Positions 25,459 to 33,565 of a stretch of DNA of 64,000 nt are shown in pieces; position 1 is the first letter of the stretch, and every line of letters begins with the position of its first letter. The stretch is taken from the NCBI GenBank assembly GCA_015709215.1, contig JACCQN010000003.1, forward strand, positions 1 through 64,000, in the 5' to 3' direction. Position numbers and translations under genes: made by a program. The notes below the pieces were generated by a model. The model saw nothing but the letters and a program-made list of their open reading frames with translations, searched no databases and was not told the DNA's origin. Source of the stretch: Bacteroidales bacterium (GTDB lineage Bacteria > Bacteroidota > Bacteroidia > Bacteroidales > F082).

Positions 25459-26799
25459 ATGAAAAAATCTATCTTTTTAATTGCCTTGTTAATTGCAGTT
25501 TCTTTTGCTGCAAATACACAAAACAGAACGCGACCGTGGCTGGTTGGTGTAAGTACAAACTATGTTGATTTCCATGCCGTTAGAATGCCCGTTAGCGACC
25601 AGTTGACGGATATGAACTGGATGGGAAACACGATTGTATCCCAGTTAAAAGTTGGCCGTTTGCTGAGTAAAGAAGTTGTTTTCAGTATAGAAGTGTCGAT
25701 GCTTAATCTGGAAACCGACAAACTGAATAGCTGGGGTTCTCTGGAACAGCCTATCACAAAGACCAATGATATGATGCGATTTCAGGGGCAGTTTGAATAC
25801 AAATTTGCTAATGGCTACCTGTTGAAGGAAGATGCCCTGTTTGATCCTTACTTTTTTTTGGGTGTGAATGGTAGCCGGATAGACAAAACCACATATATGG
25901 CTCAATCAACTGGAATTGGTCTAAATATCTGGTTAACAAAGTGGTTGGCAGTAAATGCCGAGGTGTCATATGACTATCTTTTCGACTTTAATGACTATAT
26001 GCATTATTCCTTTGGCATTGCTACAAGATTCAATAAGAGATCAGCTAAAGCGGCTCCTGTCGAGGCAGTTACAGAACTTGTTGCCATAGCTCCTGATAAA
26101 GACGGTGATGGTGTGCCTGATCATAACGATCGTTGTCCAGATGTTGCCGGTCTATCATGGTTCGATGGCTGTCCGGATTCTGATGGTGACGGCGTACCGG
26201 ATCATCTTGACGAATGTGCTGATATTGCTGGACTTGCGTGGCTCAACGGCTGTCCCGACAGTGATGGCGACGGCATTGCCGATCATTTAGATGATTGCCC
26301 AAATGTGGCAGGTGATGCTAGCGCGAAAGGCTGCCCCGATGCTGATGGCGATGGCGTTACGGATGAGTTGGATAATTGCCCTGAAGAAGCCGGCCCTGCC
26401 GAAAATTATGGCTGTCCGATGCTCGATTTGGTTAAAATCAGAGAAATTGAATCTACCCTTCAAAGTTTTGCAGATCGTATTGAGTTTGAAACTGCCAAAT
26501 TCATTATCAAGCCAAGTTCTTATCCTAAAATGGATGAAATCATTCAGACGATGGAAAAATATCCAAATGCGAAATTTGAAATTGAAGGACATACCGATAA
26601 TGTTGGTAGCGAAGAAGATAACCAAACACTTTCGGAAAGCCGTGCTTATGCCGTACGTCAGTATTTTGTTGATAAAGGTGTTGACACCAGTCGTTTGAGC
26701 TTTAAAGGATATGGCGAATTGCGTCCGAGAGACACGAACGAAACCGCTGCCGGAAGGGCAAATAACCGACGTGTGGAAATAAGGCTGCTACAACAGTAA
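25459..26799 (+). CDS. OmpA-family outer-membrane protein with thrombospondin type-3 repeats
   Basis: 446 residues from ATG at 25459; an upstream in-frame extension to 25351 would run through the activator site. Signal peptide about residues 1-21. An N-terminal beta-barrel-like domain follows (to about residue 195). Then four calcium-binding-type DxDGDGxxD repeats (from 'DKDGDGVPDHNDRCPD' on, each ending in GCPD). The C-terminal OmpA domain binds peptidoglycan ('EGHTDNVGSEEDNQTLSESRA'). It is the largest product of the AraC-linked cluster and likely anchors the envelope. Confidence 0.93.
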   Translation: MKKSIFLIALLIAVSFAANTQNRTRPWLVGVSTNYVDFHAVRMPVSDQLTDMNWMGNTIVSQLKVGRLLSKEVVFSIEVSMLNLETDKLNSWGSLEQPITKTNDMMRFQGQFEYKFANGYLLKEDALFDPYFFLGVNGSRIDKTTYMAQSTGIGLNIWLTKWLAVNAEVSYDYLFDFNDYMHYSFGIATRFNKRSAKAAPVEAVTELVAIAPDKDGDGVPDHNDRCPDVAGLSWFDGCPDSDGDGVPDHLDECADIAGLAWLNGCPDSDGDGIADHLDDCPNVAGDASAKGCPDADGDGVTDELDNCPEEAGPAENYGCPMLDLVKIREIESTLQSFADRIEFETAKFIIKPSSYPKMDEIIQTMEKYPNAKFEIEGHTDNVGSEEDNQTLSESRAYAVRQYFVDKGVDTSRLSFKGYGELRPRDTNETAAGRANNRRVEIRLLQQ

Positions 26800-26855
26800 T
26801 TTACGAAACAATGAGGAACCCCATTAGTAATTGGTCTTACAATACAAATGCTTTA

Positions 26856-26887
26856 ATTACCACATTTTATGATAATTGTAATACTTT
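26856..26887 (+). promoter_or_regulatory. Candidate activator site 3: weaker TGTAAC repeat pair, 21 bp apart
   Basis: TGTAATACTTT at 26877-26887 matches the motif at 10 of 11 positions. A half-site matching at 7 of 11 positions (ATTACCACATT) starts 21 bp earlier at 26856. It sits about 60 bp ahead of the small membrane protein gene at 26948. Confidence 0.45.
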
Positions 26888-26947
26888 CTTTACTGATGGG
26901 CTCCCTCTTTTTTAAAAACAGTTTATTCATTCAGAAAATTAGAAATC

Positions 26948-27103
26948 ATGTCAAATATTCTTTACATCATTGCTGTAATACTTATCGTTTTGTGGGCAAT
27001 TGGTTTTCTGGGCTATAATGCCGGAGGAATCATTCATATATTACTGGTCATCGCCCTTATTGCAGTAATTCTCAGAATAATTCAAGGAAAGAAATTACTC
27101 TGA
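26948..27103 (+). CDS. lmo0937-family small membrane protein
   Basis: 51 residues, translated by eye from ATG 26948 to TGA 27101-27103. Two hydrophobic helices: 'ILYIIAVILIVLWAIGFLGY' and 'IHILLVIALIAVILRII', with the short linker 'NAGGI'. The pattern 'A-GFLGYNAGGIIHILLVIA' is the lmo0937-type stress-induced membrane peptide. The function in the cell is not established. Preceded by activator site 3 and followed after about 40 bp by a Lys-rich small gene. Confidence 0.8.
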   Translation: MSNILYIIAVILIVLWAIGFLGYNAGGIIHILLVIALIAVILRIIQGKKLL

Positions 27104-27144
27104 TTTTTAAGAAAAGCTATTTATTCATCTAACAATAAATCAAA

Positions 27145-27300
27145 ATGTCACACGAAAAGGTTCCAAAAGAAAAGTCAGATAAAAAGACTCCGGTCAAAAA
27201 CCTGAAAGAGAAACGGGCTGCCAAAGCGGCAAAACGTAATGAGAAAAAAAGAGGGTTTAAAATTGACGCTTTCGCTGCGTCCTTAAAAGCTAAAAATTGA
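27145..27300 (+). CDS. Small Lys-rich basic protein
   Basis: 51 residues from ATG at 27145 to TGA at 27298-27300, translated by eye. About a third of the residues are Lys or Arg ('KKTPVKNLKEKRAAKAAKRNEKKRG'), with no membrane segment and no Cys. It could bind nucleic acid or be a stress-related disordered protein; that is inference. It lies 41 bp after the lmo0937-type gene without an intervening promoter, so likely in the same transcript. Confidence 0.6.
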   Translation: MSHEKVPKEKSDKKTPVKNLKEKRAAKAAKRNEKKRGFKIDAFAASLKAKN

Positions 27301-27393
27301 ACTGATATTTTCTTTAATACTGGCCAGCAAAGCCTAAAGCCGGGCAGTATCCGAAAGGCCATAAGAGTAGGGTAACAAAAAACGAAAAACAGT

Positions 27394-27870
27394 ATGAAAA
27401 TAAAAATAGGATTAACAATATTTTTTGCAACATGTCTTTTTTTCTTTGTCAACGCACAGGATTACAATACAGGAATAGGCTTCAGAGGAGGGTTTTCAAA
27501 CGGATTAACAGTAAAGCACTTTTTTAGTCCCAAAGCCGTATTCGAAGGGATTCTTTCTTCACGATGGTCAGGTTTTCAAGTCACCGGACTTTACAAAATT
27601 CACAATCGTGCCTTCAATACCGATCGATTGAATTGGTATTTTTGATTTAGAGCTCATGTCGGATTTTGGAATGGCGACAAAGTTCCACGGTCAGATAACA
27701 ATGATAAACATACTGTAGTGGGAGTTGATGGCATTTTGGAATTGGAATATAGTTTCAGGGAAATACCTATAAATCTGAGTATTGACTGGAAGCCTGAACT
27801 CAATTTTTATGGTCACAATGGTTTTTGGGGTGATGGCGGCACTTTGTCGATACGCTATATTTTTAGCTGA
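27394..27870 (+). pseudogene. Outer-membrane beta-barrel protein with an in-frame TGA
   Basis: Begins with a signal peptide (MKIKIGLTIF...FVNAQ) followed by a beta-barrel pattern ('TGIGFRGGFSNGLTVKHFF'). The frame is open for 83 codons, then meets TGA at 27643-27645, and continues open for about 75 more codons to TGA at 27868-27870. The continuation reads as the rest of the same barrel ('FRAHVGFWNGDKV...ELEYSFREIPINLSIDWKPEL'), so a single base change (for example GGA to TGA) broke it. A sequencing error cannot be excluded. Related OM proteins in this size class exist in Bacteroidota. Confidence 0.72.
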
Positions 27871-28200
27871 TTGACCAGGCTGAGTTACGACCTTCAAAGC
27901 CGGGAAAATGCTGGCAAAGCATCAATTGAAACCATTGTACCTCAGGAATTTTCGGAAGTATTTATTACTGCCGAAAAGAACGGACAAATTTCCTATCCAA
28001 ATGGTGTGGAAATATCACGGGTCAAGTTTAAAAAATAACGCATTTTATCAGGTGATCTTACCTGATACTCTACGATATAACTACTTACAGGGCATATCCT
28101 GCTGGCACTTTACGGGTGCTGCATTAATAATAAACCGCCTGTAGCAGGCACGGATGAGCTCCCTTTGGAGTTCATCTTGCCTGGTAATGGCAACGTAAAA
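27871..28200 (+). other. Decayed coding fragments
   Basis: Two in-frame segments without start codons look like remnants of once-coding DNA. One (about 27871-28038) reads 'LSYDLQSRENAGKASIE' and ends 'ISYPNGVEISRVKFKK', continuing the frame of the broken barrel gene after its natural stop. Another, ending at the TAA near 28210, reads '...NNKPPVAGTDELPLEF ILPGNGNVKFTL'. Neither is recognised. A start-to-stop frame from 27908 is out of phase with these and is probably spurious. I call no intact gene here. Confidence 0.4.
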
Positions 28201-28220
28201 TTTACCTTATAAGACACAAA

Positions 28221-28571
28221 ATGGAAAACAGAGAAATGGAAAAGGGGAAATCGTTCATTATAGTCGAAATAATAGAATATGTTCCAAATTCAGTGGTAAT
28301 CAAAACGATAGTCAAGAAGACAACAGGAAATGTTAGTGCTGTTTCATTTGATTCCGGCGAATCTCTGACAGACAGGATTTCACCTTTCGACAACTTCATA
28401 CAGATCATTGACGGTAATGCTGAAATCATTATTGATTATAAAAGCAATAAGCTACAAACTGGTCAGGCTATTATCATTCCGGCACATACTTCCAATACTA
28501 TCAAGGCTAACGAACGCTTTAAAATGATAACAACCATGATTAAAAGTGGTTATGAGGAAGTATGCGCCTAA
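28221..28571 (+). CDS. Small cupin-domain protein
   Basis: 116 residues (an internal Met at 28236 is an alternative start). A cupin barrel is suggested by 'SPFDNFIQIIDGNAEIII', 'LQTGQAIIIPAHTSNTIKA' and the final strand 'FKMITTMIKSGYEEV'. The single His and the absence of the first HxH motif make metal binding doubtful. It ends the AraC-linked cluster. Ligand and role unknown. Confidence 0.82.
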   Translation: MENREMEKGKSFIIVEIIEYVPNSVVIKTIVKKTTGNVSAVSFDSGESLTDRISPFDNFIQIIDGNAEIIIDYKSNKLQTGQAIIIPAHTSNTIKANERFKMITTMIKSGYEEVCA

Positions 28572-28770
28572 TTTATTTGCTTTTCCAGAGCAAAATATGC
28601 TGAATCATTTTTTGCATAGACAAAGATTTGCAGAAGATAATTGCCTATCGCTTTCCATCGAGGAGAATCTTTGTCTTGCTCTTTACACTGATGGAAAATC
28701 TTATCCTGCTAAAAAATTAACAGAAAGTAAAATATTCAGAAATTTTAACTTCGTTTCTGCATAGAATTAT

Positions 28771-28778
28771 TAATTTTG
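28771..28778 (+). promoter_or_regulatory. Probable promoter -7 element of the DUF1573 gene
   Basis: TAATTTTG matches the TAnnTTTG element, 45 bp ahead of the DUF1573 start. A weak upstream element (TTC about 18 bp earlier) is the only -33 candidate. Confidence 0.4.
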
Positions 28779-28822
28779 TAGGCATCAATGTTATTTTAAT
28801 TCAATAAAAAAAGCTTAGTACA

Positions 28823-29278
28823 ATGAGAAACATAGTTTTATTATTTGTCATGTTTTTTGGGTTTAGCCTGATGAGTGTGGCACAATCTGAGGAAAAGAAA
28901 ACCACTAATGGTCCTGAAATTACTTTTGAAGAAACAGTTTTTGACTATGGTGAAATCATGCTTAACAGCGATGGCACACATGAATTTGAGTTTACCAATA
29001 CAGGTAATGAGCCTTTGATTCTTTCCAGGCCAAGGTCATCCTGTGGATGCACCGTGCCAACATGGCCGCGCCAACCCATTTTGCCGGGCGATAAAGAAAA
29101 AATCAAAGTAACTTACAACACCAGCAAAGCCGGTGCTTTTAATAAAACCGTAACTATACTTTCAAATGCTAAAAATGCGAGCAGTTTAGTTCTTCGCATT
29201 AAAGGTACAGTGGTCGCCACACCAGAAGAGGCCTTGCCCTCAAAAACCGAAAACAGTGGAGCTCCGGTTAATAAATAG
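28823..29278 (+). CDS. DUF1573 secreted protein
   Basis: 151 residues. Signal peptide about residues 1-20 (ends SVAQS). The domain shows the DUF1573 marks: 'FEETVFDYGEIMLNSDGTHEFEFTNTG', 'PRSSCGCTVPTWPRQPILPG' (conserved CGC) and 'KVTYNTSKAGAFNKTVTI'. These are Ig/MSP-like folds common in Bacteroidota secretomes; function unknown. A terminator follows it at 29308. Confidence 0.92.
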   Translation: MRNIVLLFVMFFGFSLMSVAQSEEKKTTNGPEITFEETVFDYGEIMLNSDGTHEFEFTNTGNEPLILSRPRSSCGCTVPTWPRQPILPGDKEKIKVTYNTSKAGAFNKTVTILSNAKNASSLVLRIKGTVVATPEEALPSKTENSGAPVNK

Positions 29279-29307
29279 GAAAAGTTCAATCATGAATTAA
29301 CATTCTC

Positions 29308-29334
29308 CCGGTTGTATTCAGCCGGGATTTTTTA
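29308..29334 (+). terminator. Intrinsic terminator of the DUF1573 gene
   Basis: CCCGG (29308-29312) pairs with CCGGG (29323-29327), followed by ATTTTTT. The first Met codon upstream of the aminotransferase falls inside this hairpin, which supports the downstream start at 29357. Confidence 0.75.
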
Positions 29335-29356
29335 CGTATTTCAAAAGTATAACCCT

Positions 29357-30553
29357 ATGCCAAGTATTTCGATCAAAGGCAAAAAAATGCCTGAATCGCC
29401 TATCCGAAAATTGGTACCTTATGCCGAAGAAGCAAAGAAACGTGGCATAAAAGTGTATCACCTTAACATCGGTCAGCCCGACATTCCTACACCGGAAGTA
29501 GCGCTTAATGCCATCCGCAACTTTTCTCAAAAAGTAGTAGCATACAGTCATTCGGCTGGTGTGCTTTCCTACCGCGAAAAGTTGACTACTTATTACAAAA
29601 AGCATGATATTCATATCACTGCCGATGATATTATTATCGGGGCAGGAGCTTCTGAGGCTTTGCTTTTTGCTTTCCAAACAATTATGGATCCAGGTGATGA
29701 AGTAATTATCCCTGAGCCTTTTTATGCTAACTACAATGGATTTGCTGTAAATGCCGGTATTAATGTTAAACCAATCTTCAGTTCAATCGAAACAGGTTTT
29801 GCTTTGCCGCCTATTGCTGATTTTGAACAAGCTATTGGTCCAAAAACAAAAGCCATTTTAGTGTGTAACCCAAATAATCCTACCGGTTATTTATACAATG
29901 CTGAAGAGCTGGAAGTTCTGCGTCAACTAGTGATTAAATATGATTTGTATCTGATTGCAGATGAAGTTTATCGCGAGTTCGTTTACGACGGAAATCAACA
30001 TTATTCCTGCATGCACCTCAAAGGTATTGATGATCATGTGATTCTGATCGATTCTGTTTCTAAACGCTACAGTGCCTGCGGTGTGAGAATTGGCTGTATG
30101 ATTTCCAAAAATCGCGAGGTGATGAAAACAGCCCTGAAATTTGCTCAGGCTCGTTTAAGCCCGCCAAGTATTGGACAGGTTGCTGCTGAAGCCGCTATTG
30201 ATACACCTGACAGCTATTTTGAGGAAGTATTAAACGAATACGTGCAACGACGCAATACTGTGGTCGAAGCAATCAACAAAATAAAAGGTGCCTACTGCCA
30301 AAGTCCAAAAGGTGCATTTTATGTTGTTGCCCGCCTTCCTATTGATGATTCTGATAAATTCTGCCAATGGCTGCTCGAAGATTTCAATTATCAAAAACAG
30401 ACTGTGATGCTTGCACCCGCCAGTGGTTTTTATTCGACCGAGGGCAGAGGCAAAGATGAAGTGCGGATAAGTTATGTGCTGAATGTTGATGATTTGAATC
30501 ATGCTATGAAAGCCCTTGAAGAAGCCTTAAAAGTGTATCCAGGCCGTAAATAG
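29357..30553 (+). CDS. Class I/II PLP-dependent aminotransferase (aspartate aminotransferase-like)
   Basis: 398 residues from ATG at 29357 (MPSISIKG); a longer frame to 29312 would start in a terminator hairpin. The order of motifs is 'YHLNIGQPDIPTPE', 'GASEALLFA', 'CNPNNPTGYLY', 'ADEVYREFVYDG' and the PLP lysine in 'DSVSKRYSACGVRIG'. This fits fold-type I aspartate-family aminotransferases of about 390-400 residues. The exact amino acid cannot be inferred. It starts only 23 bp after the terminator's T-tract. Confidence 0.95.
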   Translation: MPSISIKGKKMPESPIRKLVPYAEEAKKRGIKVYHLNIGQPDIPTPEVALNAIRNFSQKVVAYSHSAGVLSYREKLTTYYKKHDIHITADDIIIGAGASEALLFAFQTIMDPGDEVIIPEPFYANYNGFAVNAGINVKPIFSSIETGFALPPIADFEQAIGPKTKAILVCNPNNPTGYLYNAEELEVLRQLVIKYDLYLIADEVYREFVYDGNQHYSCMHLKGIDDHVILIDSVSKRYSACGVRIGCMISKNREVMKTALKFAQARLSPPSIGQVAAEAAIDTPDSYFEEVLNEYVQRRNTVVEAINKIKGAYCQSPKGAFYVVARLPIDDSDKFCQWLLEDFNYQKQTVMLAPASGFYSTEGRGKDEVRISYVLNVDDLNHAMKALEEALKVYPGRK

Positions 30554-30704
30554 TTAAATCCGGATTAGAATAAAAATTATGGAGCCGGATGTTCTTCATT
30601 GGTAAATATTCTCCTTAAGGAATCCGGATATGTTTGGATTTGTTAATTAATAAACAGATGTTTTTTCTTGTGCTTTTGCCTAAAAAGTAATCCTCAAAAA
30701 CTTT

Positions 30705-31321
30705 GAAGGGAATACTTTCTTCAAAAATCATTGACCGGCTTAGCTTTTACAGGTAATTATTGTTAAAAAATGACAATGCTCAGCAATTTCATATTAATTC
30801 GGCTCAATTATCGCGACTTACAGGAACTACACAGGAAACCGTTCGCTGTGATTTGATGCTGATTGGTCTATCAGTTAAACATCAGAAAAGGTTACCAGGT
30901 GCAGGACATGATAGATTGTATCAGTAAAAAGTTTCTGACCCTTTTGATCTTTCAGGGATAACGCTTGTAGGTTATAATTACGCTTTTACAAAGACGCTTT
31001 TCTTTGTATAAATAGGAGAACAAGCACATCAGATTAGTAGCTGTGTTTGATCTTGATACCGTAATCGAAGAATTCAGCCACGATGATTTGCATAGGTTTC
31101 ATTTTGATGGATTGCACGATACCTTCTGAAGTTTAGAGGTTAAGCTTGTAATCCTTAAAGTGCTAGCCGCATTTACTTGTCAAACTGCTGATATACTGAT
31201 AAATGCCGGCGTTAAAGGGATTATAAATTTAAGCCCTGTTCATCTTGAATCCAAAGGAATATACGTGGAAAACCTCAACATTATCACTGCAATACAGAAG
31301 GCAGGCTACTTTATGAAATGA
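30705..31321 (+). pseudogene. rex: Decayed redox-sensing repressor Rex
   Basis: No intact frame, but three aligned fragments on the plus strand read as Rex. The N-terminal DNA-binding part has 'IDRLSFYR', then a stop, then 'LLLKNDNAQQFHINSAQLSR' and 'TVRCDLMLIGLS'. The Rossmann part reads 'SGITLVGYN' and, in another frame, 'RLVAVFDLDTVIEE'. The C-terminus reads 'NAGVKGIINLSPVHLESKG' and 'YVENLNIITAIQKAGYFMK' with TGA at 31319-31321. Stops and at least two frame changes make it non-functional. It fills the gap between the aminotransferase and the oxygenase. Confidence 0.75.
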
Positions 31322-31345
31322 CGGCAATAAGTTTAGTTGATCGCC

Positions 31346-31975
31346 CTAAAGAAATCCCAATCCGATTGGTTTTTTGAGCATCCAACCAGTAATGCTGAAT
31401 CTTTCGAAATGTGTTGTAAGCACTTCATGCTCAATCTGATCACTCATGAAGCAAACTAAAGTGCCAGCATGTGGTTCTACTATTACGGGTTCAGCATTAG
31501 TCCTGTATATAACTAATTCGCCACCCATACCTGGCTGCCAGTGCTGATTAAGATATAACACCACGGAAATTAGACGATTACTCCGTTTGTTGAACTGATC
31601 GAGGTGACGCTGATAAAAGGTTCCGGGCGGATAAATGGCCATATGCATTTCAATGTCCTGCAAACCCAGAAAAAGCTCACGGTTGAGGCCTTTTCGCAAA
31701 GCTGATATACTTTGCATCCATTCCTGTAAAATAGTTTCTTGAGGATATCGGCTGATCCAATGAATAAAATCCCCACGAACACTACTATTAAGTTGGAAAT
31801 CATGTCCAGTGCCAATGCCAGCCTTTTTAAACTCGGCTGTTTGCTTTGTTTTGAGGATAACATCTTTAAAACTTTCAACAGCAAGCTGATTGATTGCATC
31901 AGGGATAACGAACCATCCTTCATCGGCCAGTGCATCAGCATATTGAGGCAATTTGGCCAAATTAATCATTTGCAT
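31346..31975 (-). CDS. 2-oxoglutarate/Fe(II)-dependent oxygenase (prolyl 4-hydroxylase-like)
   Basis: 209 residues (M3 at 31969 is an alternative start). The double-stranded beta-helix motif is clear: 'YQRHLDQFNKR' (HxD iron ligands near residue 125), 'GGELVIYRT', then 'GTLVCFMSDQIEHEVLTT' with the distal His, and 'RFSITGWM' with the 2-oxoglutarate Arg. This is the P4H-type 2OG-oxygenase family (PF13640-like). The substrate could be a ribosomal or other protein; unknown. It is followed on the opposite strand by the rex pseudogene. Confidence 0.88.
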   Translation of the reverse strand: MQMINLAKLPQYADALADEGWFVIPDAINQLAVESFKDVILKTKQTAEFKKAGIGTGHDFQLNSSVRGDFIHWISRYPQETILQEWMQSISALRKGLNRELFLGLQDIEMHMAIYPPGTFYQRHLDQFNKRSNRLISVVLYLNQHWQPGMGGELVIYRTNAEPVIVEPHAGTLVCFMSDQIEHEVLTTHFERFSITGWMLKKPIGLGFL

Positions 31976-32289
31976 ATCATGGTGGAAAAAGTGCGCAAAT
32001 GTACACCTTCTTCTATTCGGTGATACATGATGTTGAAAATATTGTAATATTAGCTGTGCATGCTGTTACGGCTCTTCTTTTCGAGATAAATCTTTATTGC
32101 CAAACCGGTGTTGGTAATGCTAAAGAATTCATTGCTCTGTCCAAAATTTTGAGATCTCCCCATGTAATGGGTTACGATGGCGGATACAACCAGGACTGCT
32201 AAGGGTGGCGCAAGAGATAAATTAGAAAATGGTATAGGCTTTGTTCTATGGGTTTAATCCCTAATCCTTGTGGTCCTGAATTTTTTTGC
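31976..32289. other. Intergenic region, nothing convincing found
   Basis: The plus strand has a 67-residue frame (31999-32202) and the minus strand has a run of sense codons without a start. Neither shows a recognisable family, a signal peptide or good context, so no gene is called. The promoter of the TonB-C gene begins at its right edge. Confidence 0.4.
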
Positions 32290-32321
32290 TTGAAAATTGT
32301 TATTCAATTTCCTTACCTTTG
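32290..32321 (+). promoter_or_regulatory. Bacteroidota-type promoter of the TonB C-terminal protein
   Basis: TTG (32290-32292), a 21-bp spacer, and TACCTTTG (32314-32321) match the consensus. The predicted transcript would start near 32328, about 13 bases before the ATG at 32341. Confidence 0.65.
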
Positions 32322-32340
32322 TTTGTAACTGATACCCAAA

Positions 32341-32751
32341 ATGCCCTACAAAAAGGAAAAGAAATTTATTGATTTGCCGCGCTATTCAGGTGGAAAAGAT
32401 GCTTTGTCGAAGTTTATTCGCGAAAACTTGAAATATCCAAAAGAAGCACTCGAAGCTAAAGTTGAAGGTAAAGTAGTGATTGATTTTGATGTTGATGATA
32501 ATGGAGCTGTGCATAATGTTCGCCTGGTTCAGGGGATAGGTTTCGGCTGTGATGAGGAAGCTATGCGGATTGTTAGTTTATTGCGTTATCAGAAAGTAAG
32601 GAACAGGGGTAGGAGAGTTCTGATGCACAGCAAATTGAATATCAGGTTTAAACTACCCCAATTCCTGATTAACTATAAGATTGTCAACAATAAAGCAAAG
32701 GCTAAAGAGCCAAATAAAGACCATACTATTTCGTATATCATAAAACTTTAA
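32341..32751 (+). CDS. TonB C-terminal domain protein
   Basis: 136 residues. 'GKDALSKFIRENLKYPKEALEAKVEGKVVIDFDVDDNGAVHNVRLVQGIG' followed by 'EEAMRIVSLL' is the TonB family C-terminal fold. It has no N-terminal membrane helix or proline-rich linker, so it is not a full energy transducer. It may work as a stand-alone domain in the cytoplasm or be a fragment that has lost its anchor. A clear promoter precedes it. Confidence 0.86.
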   Translation: MPYKKEKKFIDLPRYSGGKDALSKFIRENLKYPKEALEAKVEGKVVIDFDVDDNGAVHNVRLVQGIGFGCDEEAMRIVSLLRYQKVRNRGRRVLMHSKLNIRFKLPQFLINYKIVNNKAKAKEPNKDHTISYIIKL

Positions 32752-32764
32752 AAAATACTTTTTA

Positions 32765-32802
32765 ACAAGTACTTGTAATCGATTTATTATGTCGTATGTT
32801 TG
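32765..32802 (+). promoter_or_regulatory. Promoter and palindromic operator of the arsenic operon
   Basis: TTG (32773-32775), 19-bp spacer, TATGTTTG (32795-32802) form a consensus Bacteroidota promoter. The perfect 12-bp palindrome ACAAGTACTTGT (32765-32776) overlaps the -33 box. ArsR proteins bind such dyads as dimers, and arsenite releases them, so this is the probable autoregulatory operator. Confidence 0.72.
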
Positions 32803-32819
32803 CAACATAAAACAAACTA

Positions 32820-33146
32820 ATGATAAAGACAGATCTTTTTAATCAGCAGGATCGGGAATTAGCCTTGATAGCTAAAGCTTTATCTCATCCGGCGCGCATA
32901 GCCATACTCAATTTTCTGGCACATTCCAATAGTTGTATCTCGGGAGATATTTCAAAAGAAATCCCATTAAGTCGCACAACAGTTTCACAGCACCTAACTG
33001 AGCTCAAAAAAATGGGTTTTATCAAAGGAACCGTTGAAGGTATTACAATCAATTATTGCCTTGATAACCAGAAGCTAAATGAAATTAAGCTGGCTTTTGA
33101 ACTCTTTTTTGGAAAACTTTTGTCATACCCAAATCCAACATGCTAA
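32820..33146 (+). CDS. arsR: ArsR-family arsenite-responsive repressor
   Basis: 108 residues with the winged helix pattern 'LALIAKALSHPARIAILNFL', 'DISKEIPLSRTTVSQHLTELKKMGFIKGTVEGITINYCL'. Cys residues occur near residue 40 (SNSCIS), in 'NYCLD', and at the C-terminus (YPNPTC); which of them bind As(III) is not known, and the classical ELCVCDL motif is absent. It is first of a compact operon with arsC, arsM and acr3. Repression of its own operon is inferred from context and the palindrome upstream. Confidence 0.93.
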   Translation: MIKTDLFNQQDRELALIAKALSHPARIAILNFLAHSNSCISGDISKEIPLSRTTVSQHLTELKKMGFIKGTVEGITINYCLDNQKLNEIKLAFELFFGKLLSYPNPTC

Positions 33147-33148
33147 GT

Positions 33149-33565
33149 ATGAAAATTCTTATTCTCTGCACAGGCAATTCCTGTCGTTCACAGATGGCCG
33201 AAGGTTTTCTAAAGTCCTTTGATCCTGATCTTGAAGTTGTTTCAGCAGGAACAAATCCTTCATCAGAAGTACATCCTAAGGCGATAGCAGTAATGCGCGA
33301 ATCCTTTATTGACATTAGCAATAACAAGCCTAAAAATGTTGAACAGTTTCTGGATCAGGCATTTGATTATGTAATTACGGTTTGCGGCAGTGCTAATGAA
33401 AATTGTCCGGCATTTACCGGCGATGTAAAGCAAAGATTGCATATTGGTTTTGATGATCCTGCAAAGGCCATCGGCACTGAAGAAGAAATCCTTTCGGTTT
33501 TCAGGCAGGTGCGCGACGAAATAAAAAATGAATTTTTTAAATTTTATAAAACAATAAAACGATGA
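33149..33565 (+). CDS. arsC: Thioredoxin-coupled arsenate reductase (low-MW phosphatase type)
   Basis: 138 residues from ATG at 33149 (MKILILC); an in-frame ATG at 33140 overlaps the arsR stop. The P-loop CTGNSCR near residue 7 (Cys-x5-Arg) and the pair 'VCGSANENC' (Cys-x6-Cys, the redox relay spacing of the S. aureus enzyme) are intact. It reduces As(V) to As(III) for efflux or methylation. It overlaps arsM by 4 bp (ATGA). Confidence 0.93.
   Translation: MKILILCTGNSCRSQMAEGFLKSFDPDLEVVSAGTNPSSEVHPKAIAVMRESFIDISNNKPKNVEQFLDQAFDYVITVCGSANENCPAFTGDVKQRLHIGFDDPAKAIGTEEEILSVFRQVRDEIKNEFFKFYKTIKR

Noticed and set aside
27643-27645. TGA read as an amino acid (code 25 or selenocysteine)
   Set aside because: Normal TGA stops are used for many genes in the window and no SECIS-like hairpin was seen; a simple mutation is more likely.
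27908-28144. 78-residue frame in the debris region
   Set aside because: A different frame reads more protein-like, so this one is probably spurious.
28546-28764. 72-residue frame after the cupin gene
   Set aside because: It overlaps the cupin gene's end, has no recognisable family and a weak start; likely chance.
31999-32202. 67-residue frame between the oxygenase and the TonB-C gene
   Set aside because: No family, promoter or conservation evidence; the opposite strand is equally open.
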